DNA of 64,000 bases from Phycisphaerae bacterium (GCA_019636475.1 JAHBXN010000005.1:248001-312000), one strand, 5' to 3'. Shown: positions 9,302-18,864, counted from the first letter of the stretch. Program-made: numbers and translations. The notes: generated by a model from the sequence alone, not told the origin.

Positions 9302-11197
9302 ATGGAGAATGCAGCAGATCTGACAGCCAAGCCGCGGGACGACGACCAAACGATCCGAAGACGAGATGACACGCACGTTCTTGCCGTCGTACTGGCGCGG
9401 GCAGGCAGCAAGGGGCTGCCGTCGAAAAACTCGCTTCCGATCAACGGCCGGCCGATGATCGCGTACACGATAGCTGAAGCGAAGGCCGCCACGTCGATTG
9501 ATGCGGTCTGCGTCACCACGGATTCCAGTCATTGCGAGGCCGTCGCCCGGGAGATGGGTGTTTATGTCGTCGAGCGCCCGGCGGAACTTGCGAACGATAC
9601 GGCAACGGTCGATTCAGCGGCACGCCATGCCGTTGAGACTTACGAGAAATTCCGCCGTCCGGTCACGCACGTCGTGCTGCTATACGGGAACGTGCCGGTT
9701 CGCGCCCCGGAGATTATCGATCGTGCGGTCTCGAAACTTCTGCAACACGGGTGCGATTCCGTTCGCAGCGTGACGCCGGTCGAAAAGCAGCATCCGGACT
9801 GGATTCACCGTCTTGAAGGCGATCGGCTTGTCCAGTATCGCCGAAACTCCATCTACCGCAGGCAGGACCTCGAGCCACTCTATTATCACGACGGCGCGGT
9901 CGTCGCGGTGTCGAGAGCGTCGCTCTTTAGAGTCCGAAATGACGACGCCCATGCGTTTTTCGGGATCGATCGGCGTGCCGTTATTTCGAGCGGCGGACCG
10001 ACCGTTGACGTAGACTCCGCCGATGACCTGAAGCTGGCATCAGCTATTCTGTCCCGGACTGATGAATCAGCGGCACCGCCGCGTGACTATGCTCCTGCGA
10101 CGCGCGTGGTTCAGATTGGAGACCGTCTGATCGGTCCGATGCAGCGGACATTCATCATTGCTGAAGCCGGCGTGAATCACGACGGTTCAATCGACAAAGC
10201 CAGACAACTGATTGACGCGGCGCGCGAAGCCGGCGCGGACGCCGTCAAATTTCAATGCTTCCGAGCCGACCGGCTCGTTGCGGCCGATGCGCCGACCTGC
10301 GACTATCAAACGATTCACGACGCCGGGGCAACCGATCAGCGCACAATGCTTCGGCGACTCGAACTCACGCCTGAAAACTTCAGGCAACTGGCGGAATACG
10401 CCCGCAGCGTCGGCTTGATTTTCCTGGCGACGCCGTTCGGCATCGAGGAACTGGAATTTATCGTCAACGAAATCGGTGTACCCGCGATCAAGATTGCATC
10501 GCCCGACATCATCAACGTCCCGCTGCTTGCCAATGCGGCGGACACAGGCAGGCCACTCATTCTCTCCACTGGCGCGAGCGACAACGCGGAGATCGAGTCT
10601 GCAATCTCACGGCTGAAGAATGTCGGTGCGGGCGATCGGTTGATACTGCTTCACTGCGTCTCTTCATACCCCACGCCGCCTCAATGCGCGCGACTCGCAA
10701 GAATCCGCCAAATGAGTTCCCGATTCGGCATGCCCGTCGGATTCAGCGATCACGTCGACGACGTCGCCATTGGCGCTGCCGCAGTTTATGCCGGGGCGTG
10801 CGTTCTCGAAAAACACATCACGCTCGATCGCACCGCGACCGGACCGGATCATTTCTTCTCTCTCGACCCAGATCAATTCAGAAACTACGTCGCGGCGGTG
10901 CGGACTGCCGAGGCGGCCCTCGGTGACGGCCGCACTGCATTGGATCCGCGCGAATTGCAGGTCCGGGAACGTGCCCGCGGTCGCGTAGTCGCGAGCCGGA
11001 CAATTCGCGCCGGCGATCTGTTTACGCCGGACAATCTCACGATTCAGAGGGCGTCGCGCGGACTCTGCGCCTCAGAATGGGAAACCATTATCGGTCGGCA
11101 GGCCTCGATGCCAATCGAGGCGGGCGGGCCGATCACGCGGGCGTCAGTTCGGAGCCTCGCCCAGGAAGAGACCGGCGTTGGATCTCTGCGGAAATAG
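9302..11197 (+). CDS. Bifunctional CMP-nonulosonate synthetase / nonulosonate synthase fusion (NeuA-NeuB-like)
   Basis: A single 631-residue chain joins two sialic-acid-type enzymes. Residues about 25-250 are an acylneuraminate cytidylyltransferase with the nucleotide-binding LARAGSKGLPSKN motif (31-43) and a PTVDVDSADDL end. Residues about 270-630 are a NeuB-family synthase: IAEAGVNHDG (286-295), VKFQ, KIASPDIIN (397-405), HCVSSYPTPP (451-460), GFSDH (480-484), and a C-terminal SAF domain with CASEWETIIGR. The synthase condenses phosphoenolpyruvate with a six-carbon amino sugar; the other half activates the product with CTP. The substrate could be the neuraminate, legionaminate or pseudaminate precursor. 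The two enzymes are normally separate and act in the opposite order. A 114-base spacer separates it from the divergent desulfurase gene. Confidence 0.9.
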   Translation: MENAADLTAKPRDDDQTIRRRDDTHVLAVVLARAGSKGLPSKNSLPINGRPMIAYTIAEAKAATSIDAVCVTTDSSHCEAVAREMGVYVVERPAELANDTATVDSAARHAVETYEKFRRPVTHVVLLYGNVPVRAPEIIDRAVSKLLQHGCDSVRSVTPVEKQHPDWIHRLEGDRLVQYRRNSIYRRQDLEPLYYHDGAVVAVSRASLFRVRNDDAHAFFGIDRRAVISSGGPTVDVDSADDLKLASAILSRTDESAAPPRDYAPATRVVQIGDRLIGPMQRTFIIAEAGVNHDGSIDKARQLIDAAREAGADAVKFQCFRADRLVAADAPTCDYQTIHDAGATDQRTMLRRLELTPENFRQLAEYARSVGLIFLATPFGIEELEFIVNEIGVPAIKIASPDIINVPLLANAADTGRPLILSTGASDNAEIESAISRLKNVGAGDRLILLHCVSSYPTPPQCARLARIRQMSSRFGMPVGFSDHVDDVAIGAAAVYAGACVLEKHITLDRTATGPDHFFSLDPDQFRNYVAAVRTAEAALGDGRTALDPRELQVRERARGRVVASRTIRAGDLFTPDNLTIQRASRGLCASEWETIIGRQASMPIEAGGPITRASVRSLAQEETGVGSLRK

Positions 11198-11295
11198 GCT
11201 GAATCGAGCGGCGTTTCGGACCGATGAGCCGTCAGAAGCGGCCCAGCCTGGTGGATTGGCCGTACGTCCATGCTTCGATAGATTGAGGTCGTTAC

Positions 11296-12171
11296 ATGTC
11301 ACAGGCAGATGCACTAACGGGGAAGGCACTGGTCGATGCCGCGATTTCGGATGTCGGCGAGATCGCGACGCTGCCGGAAGTAACGGTCAAGATCATACAA
11401 ATCGTCGAAAATCCAAAGTCTACGGCGCGCGACCTGCACGAAGTCATCAAGAATGATCCGGCGTTGTCCGCTCGCATATTGAAGGTAGTCAATTCGGCGT
11501 TTTACGGGCTTCCCGGACAAATTGCGAGCATCGATCGCGCGATCGTGCTGCTCGGTCTCTCGGCCGTGAAGAATATCGCCATCGCCGCCTCCATGACGCA
11601 TCTCTTTAACAGCGGCCCGGCAATCGAAGGCTTCAGCGGATCCGAAGTCTGGAAGCACTCGATCGGCACCGGCGTCGCCGCTCGCATGCTGTCGGCCGCA
11701 CAAGGCCGCCCGACTGTTGAGGAGAGCTTCCTCGGCGGCATCATCGCCGATCTCGGGCTGCTCGTGGAACGCCAGGTTTTCCCGAAGCAACTCGCCGAAG
11801 TCATCGCCCAACTCGATGCCGACGGCGGCGACTTCTGTGAGCTGGAGCAGCAGGTCATCGGCGCGGATCATCAGGCCTTTGGGGCGGCGCTCGCGGGCAA
11901 ATGGCGGTTTCCGCAGCCGCTTTGCACGACCATCGGTTATCACCACAAACCCCACGTCCTGGCGCCGGCAATGCGCGAACTCCCCACACTGGTCTGCATC
12001 GCCGACATCCTCGTCAGTCGGCTGGGCATGGGCTTCTGCACCTACGGCGAAGACATGGAGATTCCGATGGAATTTCTTGACGTCGTGAAACTGACGCCTG
12101 AGGCCGTACAGAATGTGATGGATCAATTGCCCGAGCAGGTGGCACTCGTCGAAAATATCTTCGCCTCCTAA
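11296..12171 (+). CDS. HDOD domain signalling protein
   Basis: The 291-residue protein is almost entirely an HDOD domain, a helical relative of HD phosphohydrolases that usually lacks catalytic metal ligands. Characteristic segments are IATLPEVTVKIIQIV, NDPALSARILKVVNSAFYG, IDRAIVLLGLSAVKNI and SFLGGIIADLGLLV. Such proteins act in stress, cell-cycle or motility signalling, often with two-component partners, but none is adjacent here. The ATG at 11296 follows a GAGG ribosome site 7 bases upstream. It stands 98 bases after the nonulosonate fusion gene and may be read from the same transcript. Confidence 0.88.
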   Translation: MSQADALTGKALVDAAISDVGEIATLPEVTVKIIQIVENPKSTARDLHEVIKNDPALSARILKVVNSAFYGLPGQIASIDRAIVLLGLSAVKNIAIAASMTHLFNSGPAIEGFSGSEVWKHSIGTGVAARMLSAAQGRPTVEESFLGGIIADLGLLVERQVFPKQLAEVIAQLDADGGDFCELEQQVIGADHQAFGAALAGKWRFPQPLCTTIGYHHKPHVLAPAMRELPTLVCIADILVSRLGMGFCTYGEDMEIPMEFLDVVKLTPEAVQNVMDQLPEQVALVENIFAS

Positions 12172-12246
12172 GCGTGGCTTGCGAGCGTCTGCGGAAAAAG
12201 ACGGACGCCGTGTCGTCGGGTTCGCACGACTGCTATACTCTCGTGC

Positions 12247-12951
12247 ATGTCCGAATCGCTCGCCATCACGGCCATATCGCTCGGCTTTCTGCACACAATC
12301 CTCGGCCCGGACCACTATCTTCCGTTTGTGGCCATGTCGCGCATCTGGCACTGGTCGCTGCCCAGGACCCTCGTCATCACAATGCTGTGCGGGATCGGAC
12401 ATGTGCTCAGCTCGGCCGTGCTGGGGATCGTCGGGATCGCACTGGGCTTGGGGCTTGAGAAGCTGGAGGCGGTTGAGAGCGTTCGCAGCGATCTGGCGGC
12501 ATGGGCTCTCATCGCGTTCGGGCTTGTTTATCTTGTATGGGGAATGCGCGCGGCCTATCGCAATCGTCCGCACACGCATCTCAGCATCGGGGGCGGCATG
12601 ATTGTAGAGGCGCATCACGGGCCGGAACACGCAGAGGTTCACGACTCCGCAAGCGAAATGCCGCGGCACGCTTCGATGACGCCGTGGATCCTGTTCACCA
12701 TTTTTGTCTTCGGGCCCTGCGAAGTTCTTATCCCTCTGCTGATTTTTCCCGCGGCGACCGGGCAGATCACAAGTGTTTGGTGGGTCACATTCCTGTTCGG
12801 CATCACGACAATTGCCACCATGATCGCCATTGTCGTGGCACTGCTGCTCGGCGTGAAATCCCTCCGACTGCGGGCGTTCGAACGATTCGGGCATGCGGCG
12901 GCTGGCGCTGTCCTGCTTTCCTGCGGGCTGGCCATCAAGTTCGGTCTCTGA
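12247..12951 (+). CDS. Membrane protein with HxxxxxDH motif, nickel/cobalt transporter (NicO/UreH)-like
   Basis: The 234-residue protein has about six predicted membrane helices. The first helix contains FLHTILGPDHYLPF, resembling the H-x(4-5)-DH signature of Ni/Co permeases and UreH-type proteins. A His-rich loop around residues 100-140 (HTHLS, EAHHGPEHAEVHD) suggests metal binding. Transport of nickel or another transition metal is inferred from these features; a general sulfite-exporter-like fold is an alternative. It lies 75 bases downstream of the HDOD gene on the same strand. No urease or hydrogenase genes are in the window. Confidence 0.65.
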   Translation: MSESLAITAISLGFLHTILGPDHYLPFVAMSRIWHWSLPRTLVITMLCGIGHVLSSAVLGIVGIALGLGLEKLEAVESVRSDLAAWALIAFGLVYLVWGMRAAYRNRPHTHLSIGGGMIVEAHHGPEHAEVHDSASEMPRHASMTPWILFTIFVFGPCEVLIPLLIFPAATGQITSVWWVTFLFGITTIATMIAIVVALLLGVKSLRLRAFERFGHAAAGAVLLSCGLAIKFGL

Positions 12952-12959
12952 TCCGCACC

Positions 12960-13397
12960 TCAGACAGATTTTGATTTCGAATTGATCCGCATCATCGGCC
13001 GCGGACCTGCTTCAAGCACAACCCACGAACGCTGGTCGGACTTCATCACATTCATGGGTTGAATGGCAAGGAATGTCTCAAGCTGAATGAGGCTCAAGTA
13101 GCGCGACCACGCTTCCGCGCCGAGGAAAAAATCGCTCTCCGCCTGAATAATGTCACGATAGGGTTTGATGATTTGACGAAGATCTGCCGGTTCTGATAGT
13201 TCGTGGTAATGGCACGCTCCAGCCACACCGATGCCACAAATCGGTCCTGACGGCAGCTTGAACCAGAGCAGGTCGCCCGGATCGACGGCCTGAAAGGGAA
13301 TGCGTCGAATCGACGACAACCGGCATTCAACGCGTTTGCGACCCGTAGCCATCCGCTGCAAATATCGCTTGTGCAGTACGACAAGATGGTGTCGCAT
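12960..13397 (-). CDS. ASCH-domain (PUA-like) protein
   Basis: From the ATG at 13395-13397 the product is 145 residues. Its first 60 residues match the ASCH fold: HHLVVLHKRYLQRM, then GRKRVECRL, the strongly conserved core of the family, and GDLLWFKL. ASCH proteins are small PUA-like domains thought to bind RNA or modified nucleic acid. The frame is open upstream to 13538 (192 codons), so a longer start is possible, but the domain begins right at the chosen Met and the upstream segment has no recognisable content. It converges on the metal-transporter-like gene with only 8 bases between the stops. Confidence 0.65.
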   Translation of the reverse strand: MRHHLVVLHKRYLQRMATGRKRVECRLSSIRRIPFQAVDPGDLLWFKLPSGPICGIGVAGACHYHELSEPADLRQIIKPYRDIIQAESDFFLGAEAWSRYLSLIQLETFLAIQPMNVMKSDQRSWVVLEAGPRPMMRINSKSKSV

Positions 13398-13579
13398 ATT
13401 GAATCCGTGTGGCGAAGCGCAGTTGAGACCGCGGGCAATCCCGCGAAGTTCCGGCAACCGAGTATCATGCGAGTCAATCGAGTATGCAATCTCCGCCAGT
13501 TTCATTACGGCGCGATGTGATTCATGGCAGTTGAACAACTCCGATCTGACTGGTCAGCCGAACTCCAACAGGACCAAAA

Positions 13580-13924
13580 ATGCGGACGATCGGGCGCGAG
13601 CCGGCACGCTTCGGCGATGGGCTCCACGACATGCTTTCGCGCACGCCGCTCGTAGCGAAACAGTTGAGAATTGCGGGCATACCGAAGGGCGACCCAATCG
13701 CCGCACGGTTTCTGCGGCTCCCGAGGCGCTCCTATCAAAAGGCCGTCACGGCGTTATCGCCGTATGACAGGACCCAGGAAACCTATCCCGATGGGCGTAC
13801 ATCGCTTCAGATGCTGATTGAACAGGCTATTGAGAAGAGGAAACCGCTCTTCGCATTCGTGAACAATCGACGGGGAGGCAGCGCAGCGGACGCGATTGAG
13901 GGGGTCCTGACGCAGTGGTTCTAG
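13580..13924 (+). pseudogene. C-terminal fragment of a DUF72-like protein
   Basis: The 114-codon frame ends with a segment (RLPRRSYQKA through PLFAFVNNRRGG) that resembles the C-terminus of DUF72 (YecE-like) proteins, where a conserved FVNN/FNNH motif near the end is followed by a Gly-rich turn. Full-length DUF72 proteins are about 230-280 residues, and no matching N-terminal half was found upstream: a stop occurs at 13547-13549 in this frame and the ASCH gene occupies the other strand. A truncated remnant is the favoured reading; a short functional descendant cannot be excluded. It lies 90 bases from the tRNA gene. Confidence 0.4.
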
Positions 13925-14013
13925 CGGCGGCCTAAAACCCCGAAGAACGCCGTGGACCACGGAGCCGTTGTTGGGCAATAGGGAGTCCACCTGAAATGTC
14001 GCGTTTGGGAAAA

Positions 14014-14087
14014 CGAGGCTGACGGGGCTCGAACCCGCAACCTCCGGCGTGACAGGCCGGCGCTCTGACCAATTGAGCTACAGCCCC
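14014..14087 (-). tRNA. tRNA-Asp (anticodon GTC)
   Basis: Read on the minus strand, the 74 bases fold into a complete cloverleaf. The 7-bp acceptor stem is GGGGCTG with CAGCCTC, the D-arm is GCTC/GAGC, and the anticodon stem CCGGC/GCCGG has loop CTGTCAC, giving GTC at positions 34-36. The T-arm has the TTCGAGC loop. The discriminator base is G, as expected for tRNA-Asp, and CCA is not encoded. No second tRNA is adjacent. Confidence 0.97.
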
Positions 14088-14369
14088 AAACGGCTATTTC
14101 ATCATCATGCGGCCGGCCTTCGCAGACCGCCACCGAATGCCCCACCGACGGCGGATGAAACACCATCGATCGGACACTCCTAAGAGATTGAAAATTAGTC
14201 GCCCACCCTCGTCCTGTCAAGATCACCGCAGCCCGTATTCTTCGTCCTCATGATGGGACCATCCGTCTCCCCGCCGACCATCGGAGCGAGTAGAATGATT
14301 GGGAGAGCGGCCATCGCCATCCGACCCGCTTGCCGGTACGCGCCGGGGATGCGCGGCCATGGGACCTAG

Positions 14370-14939
14370 ATGAGCACTTCGCCATCAGAAATGACTCGGC
14401 TTATCGCGGCCGTGGCACAGGGCGACCGGAACGCCTCGTCCGCCCTGTTGCCGGTCGTCTATCAAGAGCTGCGCGCATTGGCCGGCAAGTATCTGCGGGG
14501 CCAGCGCCGCGACCACACCCTGCAGCCGACCGCACTTGTTCACGAGGCCTATTTGAAGCTGATCGATCAGACTCAGGCCAAGTGGAACGATCGCGCCCAT
14601 TTCTTCGCCGTCGCCGCAACTGCGATGCGTCAGATCCTGGTCAACCATGCAGTGGCGCGAGCGGCGCTGAAGCGCGGCGGTGGACGTGCGAAAATTGCGC
14701 TCGACGAGAATGTTGCGGCCGGCGATCAGCCCGAATTCGACCCGATCGCCCTCGACGAGGCGCTAAAGAAGCTTGCAGAATTCGACGAACGGAAGAGTAA
14801 AGTCGTCGAATTGCGATTCTTCAGCGGCCTGACCGTTGACGAAGTCGCCGAGGTGTTGAACATCTCACGGAGCACTGTCGAAGGTGACTGGCGTATGGCA
14901 CGCGCATGGCTGTCTCGCGAGCTGGCTGAAGGGGTGTAA
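14370..14939 (+). CDS. ECF-type RNA polymerase sigma factor
   Basis: The 189-residue protein is a compact sigma-70 family member of the ECF class. Region 2 includes LLPVVYQELRALAGKYLR and the QPTALVHEAYLKLID motif typical of a planctomycete/acidobacterial ECF subfamily. Region 4 contains ELRFFSGLTVDEVAEVLNIS followed by the recognition helix. It is followed after three bases by a GTG-started Ser/Thr kinase gene, and the stop/start spacing implies translational coupling. In this subfamily sigma activity is thought to be controlled by the partner kinase rather than by a classical anti-sigma factor; that link is inferred from context. The 282 bases upstream (14088-14369) show no gene and should hold its promoter. 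Confidence 0.93.
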   Translation: MSTSPSEMTRLIAAVAQGDRNASSALLPVVYQELRALAGKYLRGQRRDHTLQPTALVHEAYLKLIDQTQAKWNDRAHFFAVAATAMRQILVNHAVARAALKRGGGRAKIALDENVAAGDQPEFDPIALDEALKKLAEFDERKSKVVELRFFSGLTVDEVAEVLNISRSTVEGDWRMARAWLSRELAEGV

Positions 14940-14942
14940 GCG

Positions 14943-17549
14943 GTGGACGCTGATCGATTCCGACGGATCGATGAGATATTCAATCACGCGCGCTCGCTGG
15001 AGCAGGACGATCGGACCGCTTTTCTTTCGGCTGCTTGTGGCGAAGACAGATCGCTGCGATCGGAAGTCGAGGCTCTGCTGAACCACGACGACCACCCCGA
15101 TGCCCTCTTTCGAACCCCTGCGATCAAGGCAGGACTTCAGTTCTCAAGCCTTGGCGGCAGCGTCTCAATCGCCCCGGCGGATAGCCCCATCCCCGAGTCG
15201 ATCGGCGGCTATCGCATTCAGCGCGTCCTGGGAGAGGGCGGATTCGGCGTTGTCTATCTCGCGATTCAGGACAATCCCAGCCGCACGGTCGCCCTGAAGG
15301 TCATCCGAGAGAGCATTGCGACACCGCAAATGCTCAAGCGATTTGACTACGAAGCACAGATACTTGGCCGGCTTACTCATCCGGGCATCGCGCAGGTCTA
15401 CGAAGCAGGCACCGAAGGCACCGGCCGCGGCACCCGCGCCTTCTTCGCGATGGAATACATTGAAGGCAAGCGGCTGGATCATTACGCCGACGATATGGCC
15501 TTGGCTGTGGAGAAGCGGCTCGATCTTCTGGCCCGTGTCTGTGATGCCGTGCAGTACGCGCACCAGAAGGGCGTCATTCACCGCGACCTCAAGCCGCAGA
15601 ATATTCTCGTTGACGAACTGGGAAACCCAAGGATTCTTGATTTTGGCGTATCCCGCACCACAGACTCCGACATCTACACCACCACGCTGCACACCACCGC
15701 CGGACAACTCATCGGCACCCTGCCTTATATGAGTCCGGAACAAGTTACCGGCGACCCGACCGAAGTCGATACGCGCAGCGATATCTATGCGCTGGGCGTC
15801 ATTCTCTATCTGCTGATGACCGGAAAACTGCCGCACGATTTGGGAAGCCGGTCGATTGCCGAGGCTGCGCGCGTCATCCGCGATGAGCAGCCCACGCGAC
15901 TCAGTTCATTCAGCCGTGCGTTCAGGGGCGATGTCGACACGATCGTCCTCAAAGCGATGGAGAAGGACAAAACCCGCCGCTATCAATCCGCCGCCGAACT
16001 CGCGACGGACATCCGTCGGCACCTGCGCGGCGAACCCATCGAGGCAAAGCGCAACAGTGGTTGGTATGTCCTGCAAAAGACCCTGCGGCGATACAAACTT
16101 CTCGCAACGGTCTCCGCTTCCTTCGTGGTTGTCCTGATTCTGGCAAGCATCGCACTGGCTCAACTCTACCGGCGTGCCGAATTGCAAGCCGGCATCGCCC
16201 GAACAGAAAGAGATACCGCGCAAGAAGCGACGCGGCAGGCCCAGCAGGAGACTGAGCGTGCCCGAATCGAGGAAAGTCGGGCGACGGCAATCAAGAACTT
16301 CATGCTCCGATTGCTTCAGTCCGCCGACACACGCAGCGCACGCGGGGAAGATCGCACGGTGCGAGAAATGCTCGATTCGGTTGACCCGTGGCTTGAAAAA
16401 TCACTGGCAGCCGAGCCACAGGTCGTGGTTGCGATTCGCGAAACTACCGGCCAGGTCTACCTGAGCATGGGGCTTTACGAACAAGCCGCAAATCAATTTG
16501 AGAAAGCGCTGGCGACGGCAGAGACTTTCCGCAGCGAAGAACCCGCCGTTTATAGCAAGCTCAAGCTCCATCGCGCCGTAGTTCATGAAAAAACGGGACG
16601 GCTTGAAGAAGCCGAGGCCGAAACCGAGGAGAGCCTGAACACGCTACGGCAGTTGTATCCCCCGGACCATCCCGACATTGGCTGGGCGCTCATGAACCTT
16701 GCCGGCATTCGCATGTCGCGTGGGCGCCTCGATGGCATCGAGCAGATGCTCACGACGGCCGTCGAAATCGCGCGGAACGCGCCTAAAACGGGCTGCCCCC
16801 AGGAGAATGAGGATTCGGATCTGGCGGCCACCATCGGAATCCTGGGAGCCTATTACTTCCGACAGCGCGACTTCGACAATTCCGAGCGGTGCCTGCGAGA
16901 AGCCATTGAAGTCGGGGTCGCCAAGCTCGGCGAAAACCACCCGACGCTCGCGCCGATTTACAACAATCTCGCCGCTCTTCTCGACACGAAGGGCCGACTC
17001 GATGAATCGCTGCCATACTTCCGGAAATCGCTTGAGGCCGCCCGGACGACAATGGGCCCCAATCATCCCGACGTCGCATACGCTTTGTGTGGACTGGGAC
17101 AGGCTCTAACCCGGCTTCAACAATTTGAAGAGGCACTCCAACTCTTCAATGAGGCGATCCAAATTCGGCGGGATGCCCTGCCGTCAAACCATCCACTGAT
17201 CGCAGTCGCGCTCACCGGGGCCGGTCGAGCCCTCAACGGCCTGGGAAAGCCTGACCAGGCCGAGGCGATCCTGCGAGAGGCGTACGAGATTCGACTCGCG
17301 ACAGCCCCACCCAACGACTATGGCCGGAACTTCACCGCCGCGATCCTCGGAGAATGTCTCGTTCAGCTCGGCAAACTGGACGAAGCCGAGCAGATCCTGA
17401 TCACGGCATACGAAGGCATCGTCGCGGCGCGCGGCCCCACTTTCGCCATAGCGCAGGGCGCGGCTGCCAATCTGGCAAAGCTCTACGACGCGCGCGGGGA
17501 TACCGCAAAAGCCGCCGAATGGTCCGAACGGTCGAACGCAAGTGAATGA
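14943..17549 (+). CDS. Transmembrane Ser/Thr protein kinase with TPR repeats
   Basis: The 868-residue protein contains an N-terminal cytoplasmic kinase domain (about residues 85-355) with the glycine loop GEGGFGVVYLA, invariant Lys in VALKVI, catalytic HRDLKPQN (about 212), DFG and MSPEQ. One membrane helix follows at about 386-408 (VVVLILASIALAQLY), then a coiled-coil-like Glu/Arg segment and a long run of tetratricopeptide repeats (about 500-860) with alternating EEALQLFNEAI-type units. All key catalytic residues are present, so it should be active. It phosphorylates unknown targets, plausibly the adjacent ECF sigma factor. The start is a GTG, with AGGGG inside the preceding gene acting as ribosome site. 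The gene converges on gap. Confidence 0.93.
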   Translation: MDADRFRRIDEIFNHARSLEQDDRTAFLSAACGEDRSLRSEVEALLNHDDHPDALFRTPAIKAGLQFSSLGGSVSIAPADSPIPESIGGYRIQRVLGEGGFGVVYLAIQDNPSRTVALKVIRESIATPQMLKRFDYEAQILGRLTHPGIAQVYEAGTEGTGRGTRAFFAMEYIEGKRLDHYADDMALAVEKRLDLLARVCDAVQYAHQKGVIHRDLKPQNILVDELGNPRILDFGVSRTTDSDIYTTTLHTTAGQLIGTLPYMSPEQVTGDPTEVDTRSDIYALGVILYLLMTGKLPHDLGSRSIAEAARVIRDEQPTRLSSFSRAFRGDVDTIVLKAMEKDKTRRYQSAAELATDIRRHLRGEPIEAKRNSGWYVLQKTLRRYKLLATVSASFVVVLILASIALAQLYRRAELQAGIARTERDTAQEATRQAQQETERARIEESRATAIKNFMLRLLQSADTRSARGEDRTVREMLDSVDPWLEKSLAAEPQVVVAIRETTGQVYLSMGLYEQAANQFEKALATAETFRSEEPAVYSKLKLHRAVVHEKTGRLEEAEAETEESLNTLRQLYPPDHPDIGWALMNLAGIRMSRGRLDGIEQMLTTAVEIARNAPKTGCPQENEDSDLAATIGILGAYYFRQRDFDNSERCLREAIEVGVAKLGENHPTLAPIYNNLAALLDTKGRLDESLPYFRKSLEAARTTMGPNHPDVAYALCGLGQALTRLQQFEEALQLFNEAIQIRRDALPSNHPLIAVALTGAGRALNGLGKPDQAEAILREAYEIRLATAPPNDYGRNFTAAILGECLVQLGKLDEAEQILITAYEGIVAARGPTFAIAQGAAANLAKLYDARGDTAKAAEWSERSNASE

Positions 17550-17598
17550 TCTTGATCGACGACAGATGCCGTCGATGGAGCGTGCATACCGGCTGGCT

Positions 17599-18642
17599 TT
17601 AGGCCATCGTCGATAAGCGGAGTGCCAGGTCGCAGACGCGGTTCGAGAAGCCCCACTCGTTGTCGTACCAACTGACGAGCTTCAGCATGTGGCCCTTGGC
17701 CATGGTTCGGGTCGAATCGAAAATCGAACTGTGCGGGTTGCGAATGATGTCGCTGCTGACGCGCGGCTCGTCGCAGTATTCCAGAATGCCCTTGAGGCGG
17801 GGACTCTCCGAGGCCTTCTTGAAGACGGCATTGACTGCCGCCACATCGACGGATTTATCCAGCGATACCGTGAGGTCCACGACACTGCCGTCGGCGACCG
17901 GCACGCGAAACGCGAAGCCGTCCAGTTTTACGTTCGGACTGGGCACCACCAACCCGATCGCCTTGGCGGCGCCGGTCGATGACGGAATGATGTTCGTTGC
18001 GGCCGCCCGCGCGCGGAGCAGATCGTCGCCATGCACCATGTCGAGAATGCGCTGATCGTTGGTGTACGCATGCACGGTCGTCATAAAGCCCTCGATTTTG
18101 TTCCCGAAGACTTCCGGGTGATCGACGAGCACCTTGATGACCGGGGCAAGACAGTTGGTCGTGCAGCTTCCGTTGCTGACAAAGGTGTGCTCCGGCTTAA
18201 GTGTCTCATCATTGACACCCATTACCACCGTCGCATCGATCTGATCCTTCGCGGGCGCCGACAGAATCACCTTCTTTGCGCCGGCCTTGATGTGGTCGTC
18301 GTAACCGGCCTTTCCGCCAGCCGCCCGCCCCGTAAACTTGCCCGTTGCCTCGATGACAATCGTGGCGCCGAGTTCCTTCCAGGGCAGATTGGCGGGGTTC
18401 GTCTCGGTCAGGACTCGAACGCGATCCCCGTTGACGACGATGCTGTTCTCATCGTGGGAAATTTCACCATTGAAGACGCCATGGACGCTGTCATACTTCA
18501 AGAGGTGCGCATGAACCTTGGGCGTTGAACCGACGTCGTTGATCGCGACGATGTCGAACTGCCCTTTCCGGGCAACCATTGCTCGCGCGACGAGCCGACC
18601 GATGCGCCCAAACCCGTTGATCGCCACTTTCACAGCCGCCAT
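17599..18642 (-). CDS. gap: Glyceraldehyde-3-phosphate dehydrogenase, type I
   Basis: The 347-residue enzyme opens VAINGFGRIGRLVAR, has the NAD-specific INDV segment, and the active-site motif SNGSCTTNC with the catalytic Cys. It oxidatively phosphorylates glyceraldehyde 3-phosphate in glycolysis or runs backwards in gluconeogenesis. Length and motifs are normal. A perfect AAGGAGG ribosome site at 18652-18658 lies 9 bases upstream of ATG 18640-18642, consistent with very high expression. No pgk or tpi gene is adjacent. The 222 bases between this start and the next upstream gene show no coding sequence. Confidence 0.97.
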   Translation of the reverse strand: MAAVKVAINGFGRIGRLVARAMVARKGQFDIVAINDVGSTPKVHAHLLKYDSVHGVFNGEISHDENSIVVNGDRVRVLTETNPANLPWKELGATIVIEATGKFTGRAAGGKAGYDDHIKAGAKKVILSAPAKDQIDATVVMGVNDETLKPEHTFVSNGSCTTNCLAPVIKVLVDHPEVFGNKIEGFMTTVHAYTNDQRILDMVHGDDLLRARAAATNIIPSSTGAAKAIGLVVPSPNVKLDGFAFRVPVADGSVVDLTVSLDKSVDVAAVNAVFKKASESPRLKGILEYCDEPRVSSDIIRNPHSSIFDSTRTMAKGHMLKLVSWYDNEWGFSNRVCDLALRLSTMA

Positions 18643-18864
18643 GTTACGTCACCTCCTTGACCAGGCGCCGGCCTACCGACGTCGGATCGCAAATAGCCGT
18701 TCGCGAGCGGACCGTGCGGCGCACGACCGTCGCGGGTGTTTTCGAGCATGAGGATAAAAACGGTCGATGGCAGCGTCAAGAAAGGCGGATGGGCGGCGGC
18801 GCACCGATCAATCCAGTCGAAAAGTGCTTTGAAACCCGATGCGCCCGGGCCCGACGGAGATCCA

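Noticed and set aside
11314-12894. A 526-codon minus-strand frame across the HDOD and metal-transporter-like genes
   Set aside because: It runs opposite two recognisable plus-strand genes and has an unnatural His/Arg/Asp-rich composition.
17556-17580. Small stem between the converging kinase and gap genes as a terminator
   Set aside because: Only about 6 bp with an 8-base loop and no T-tract.
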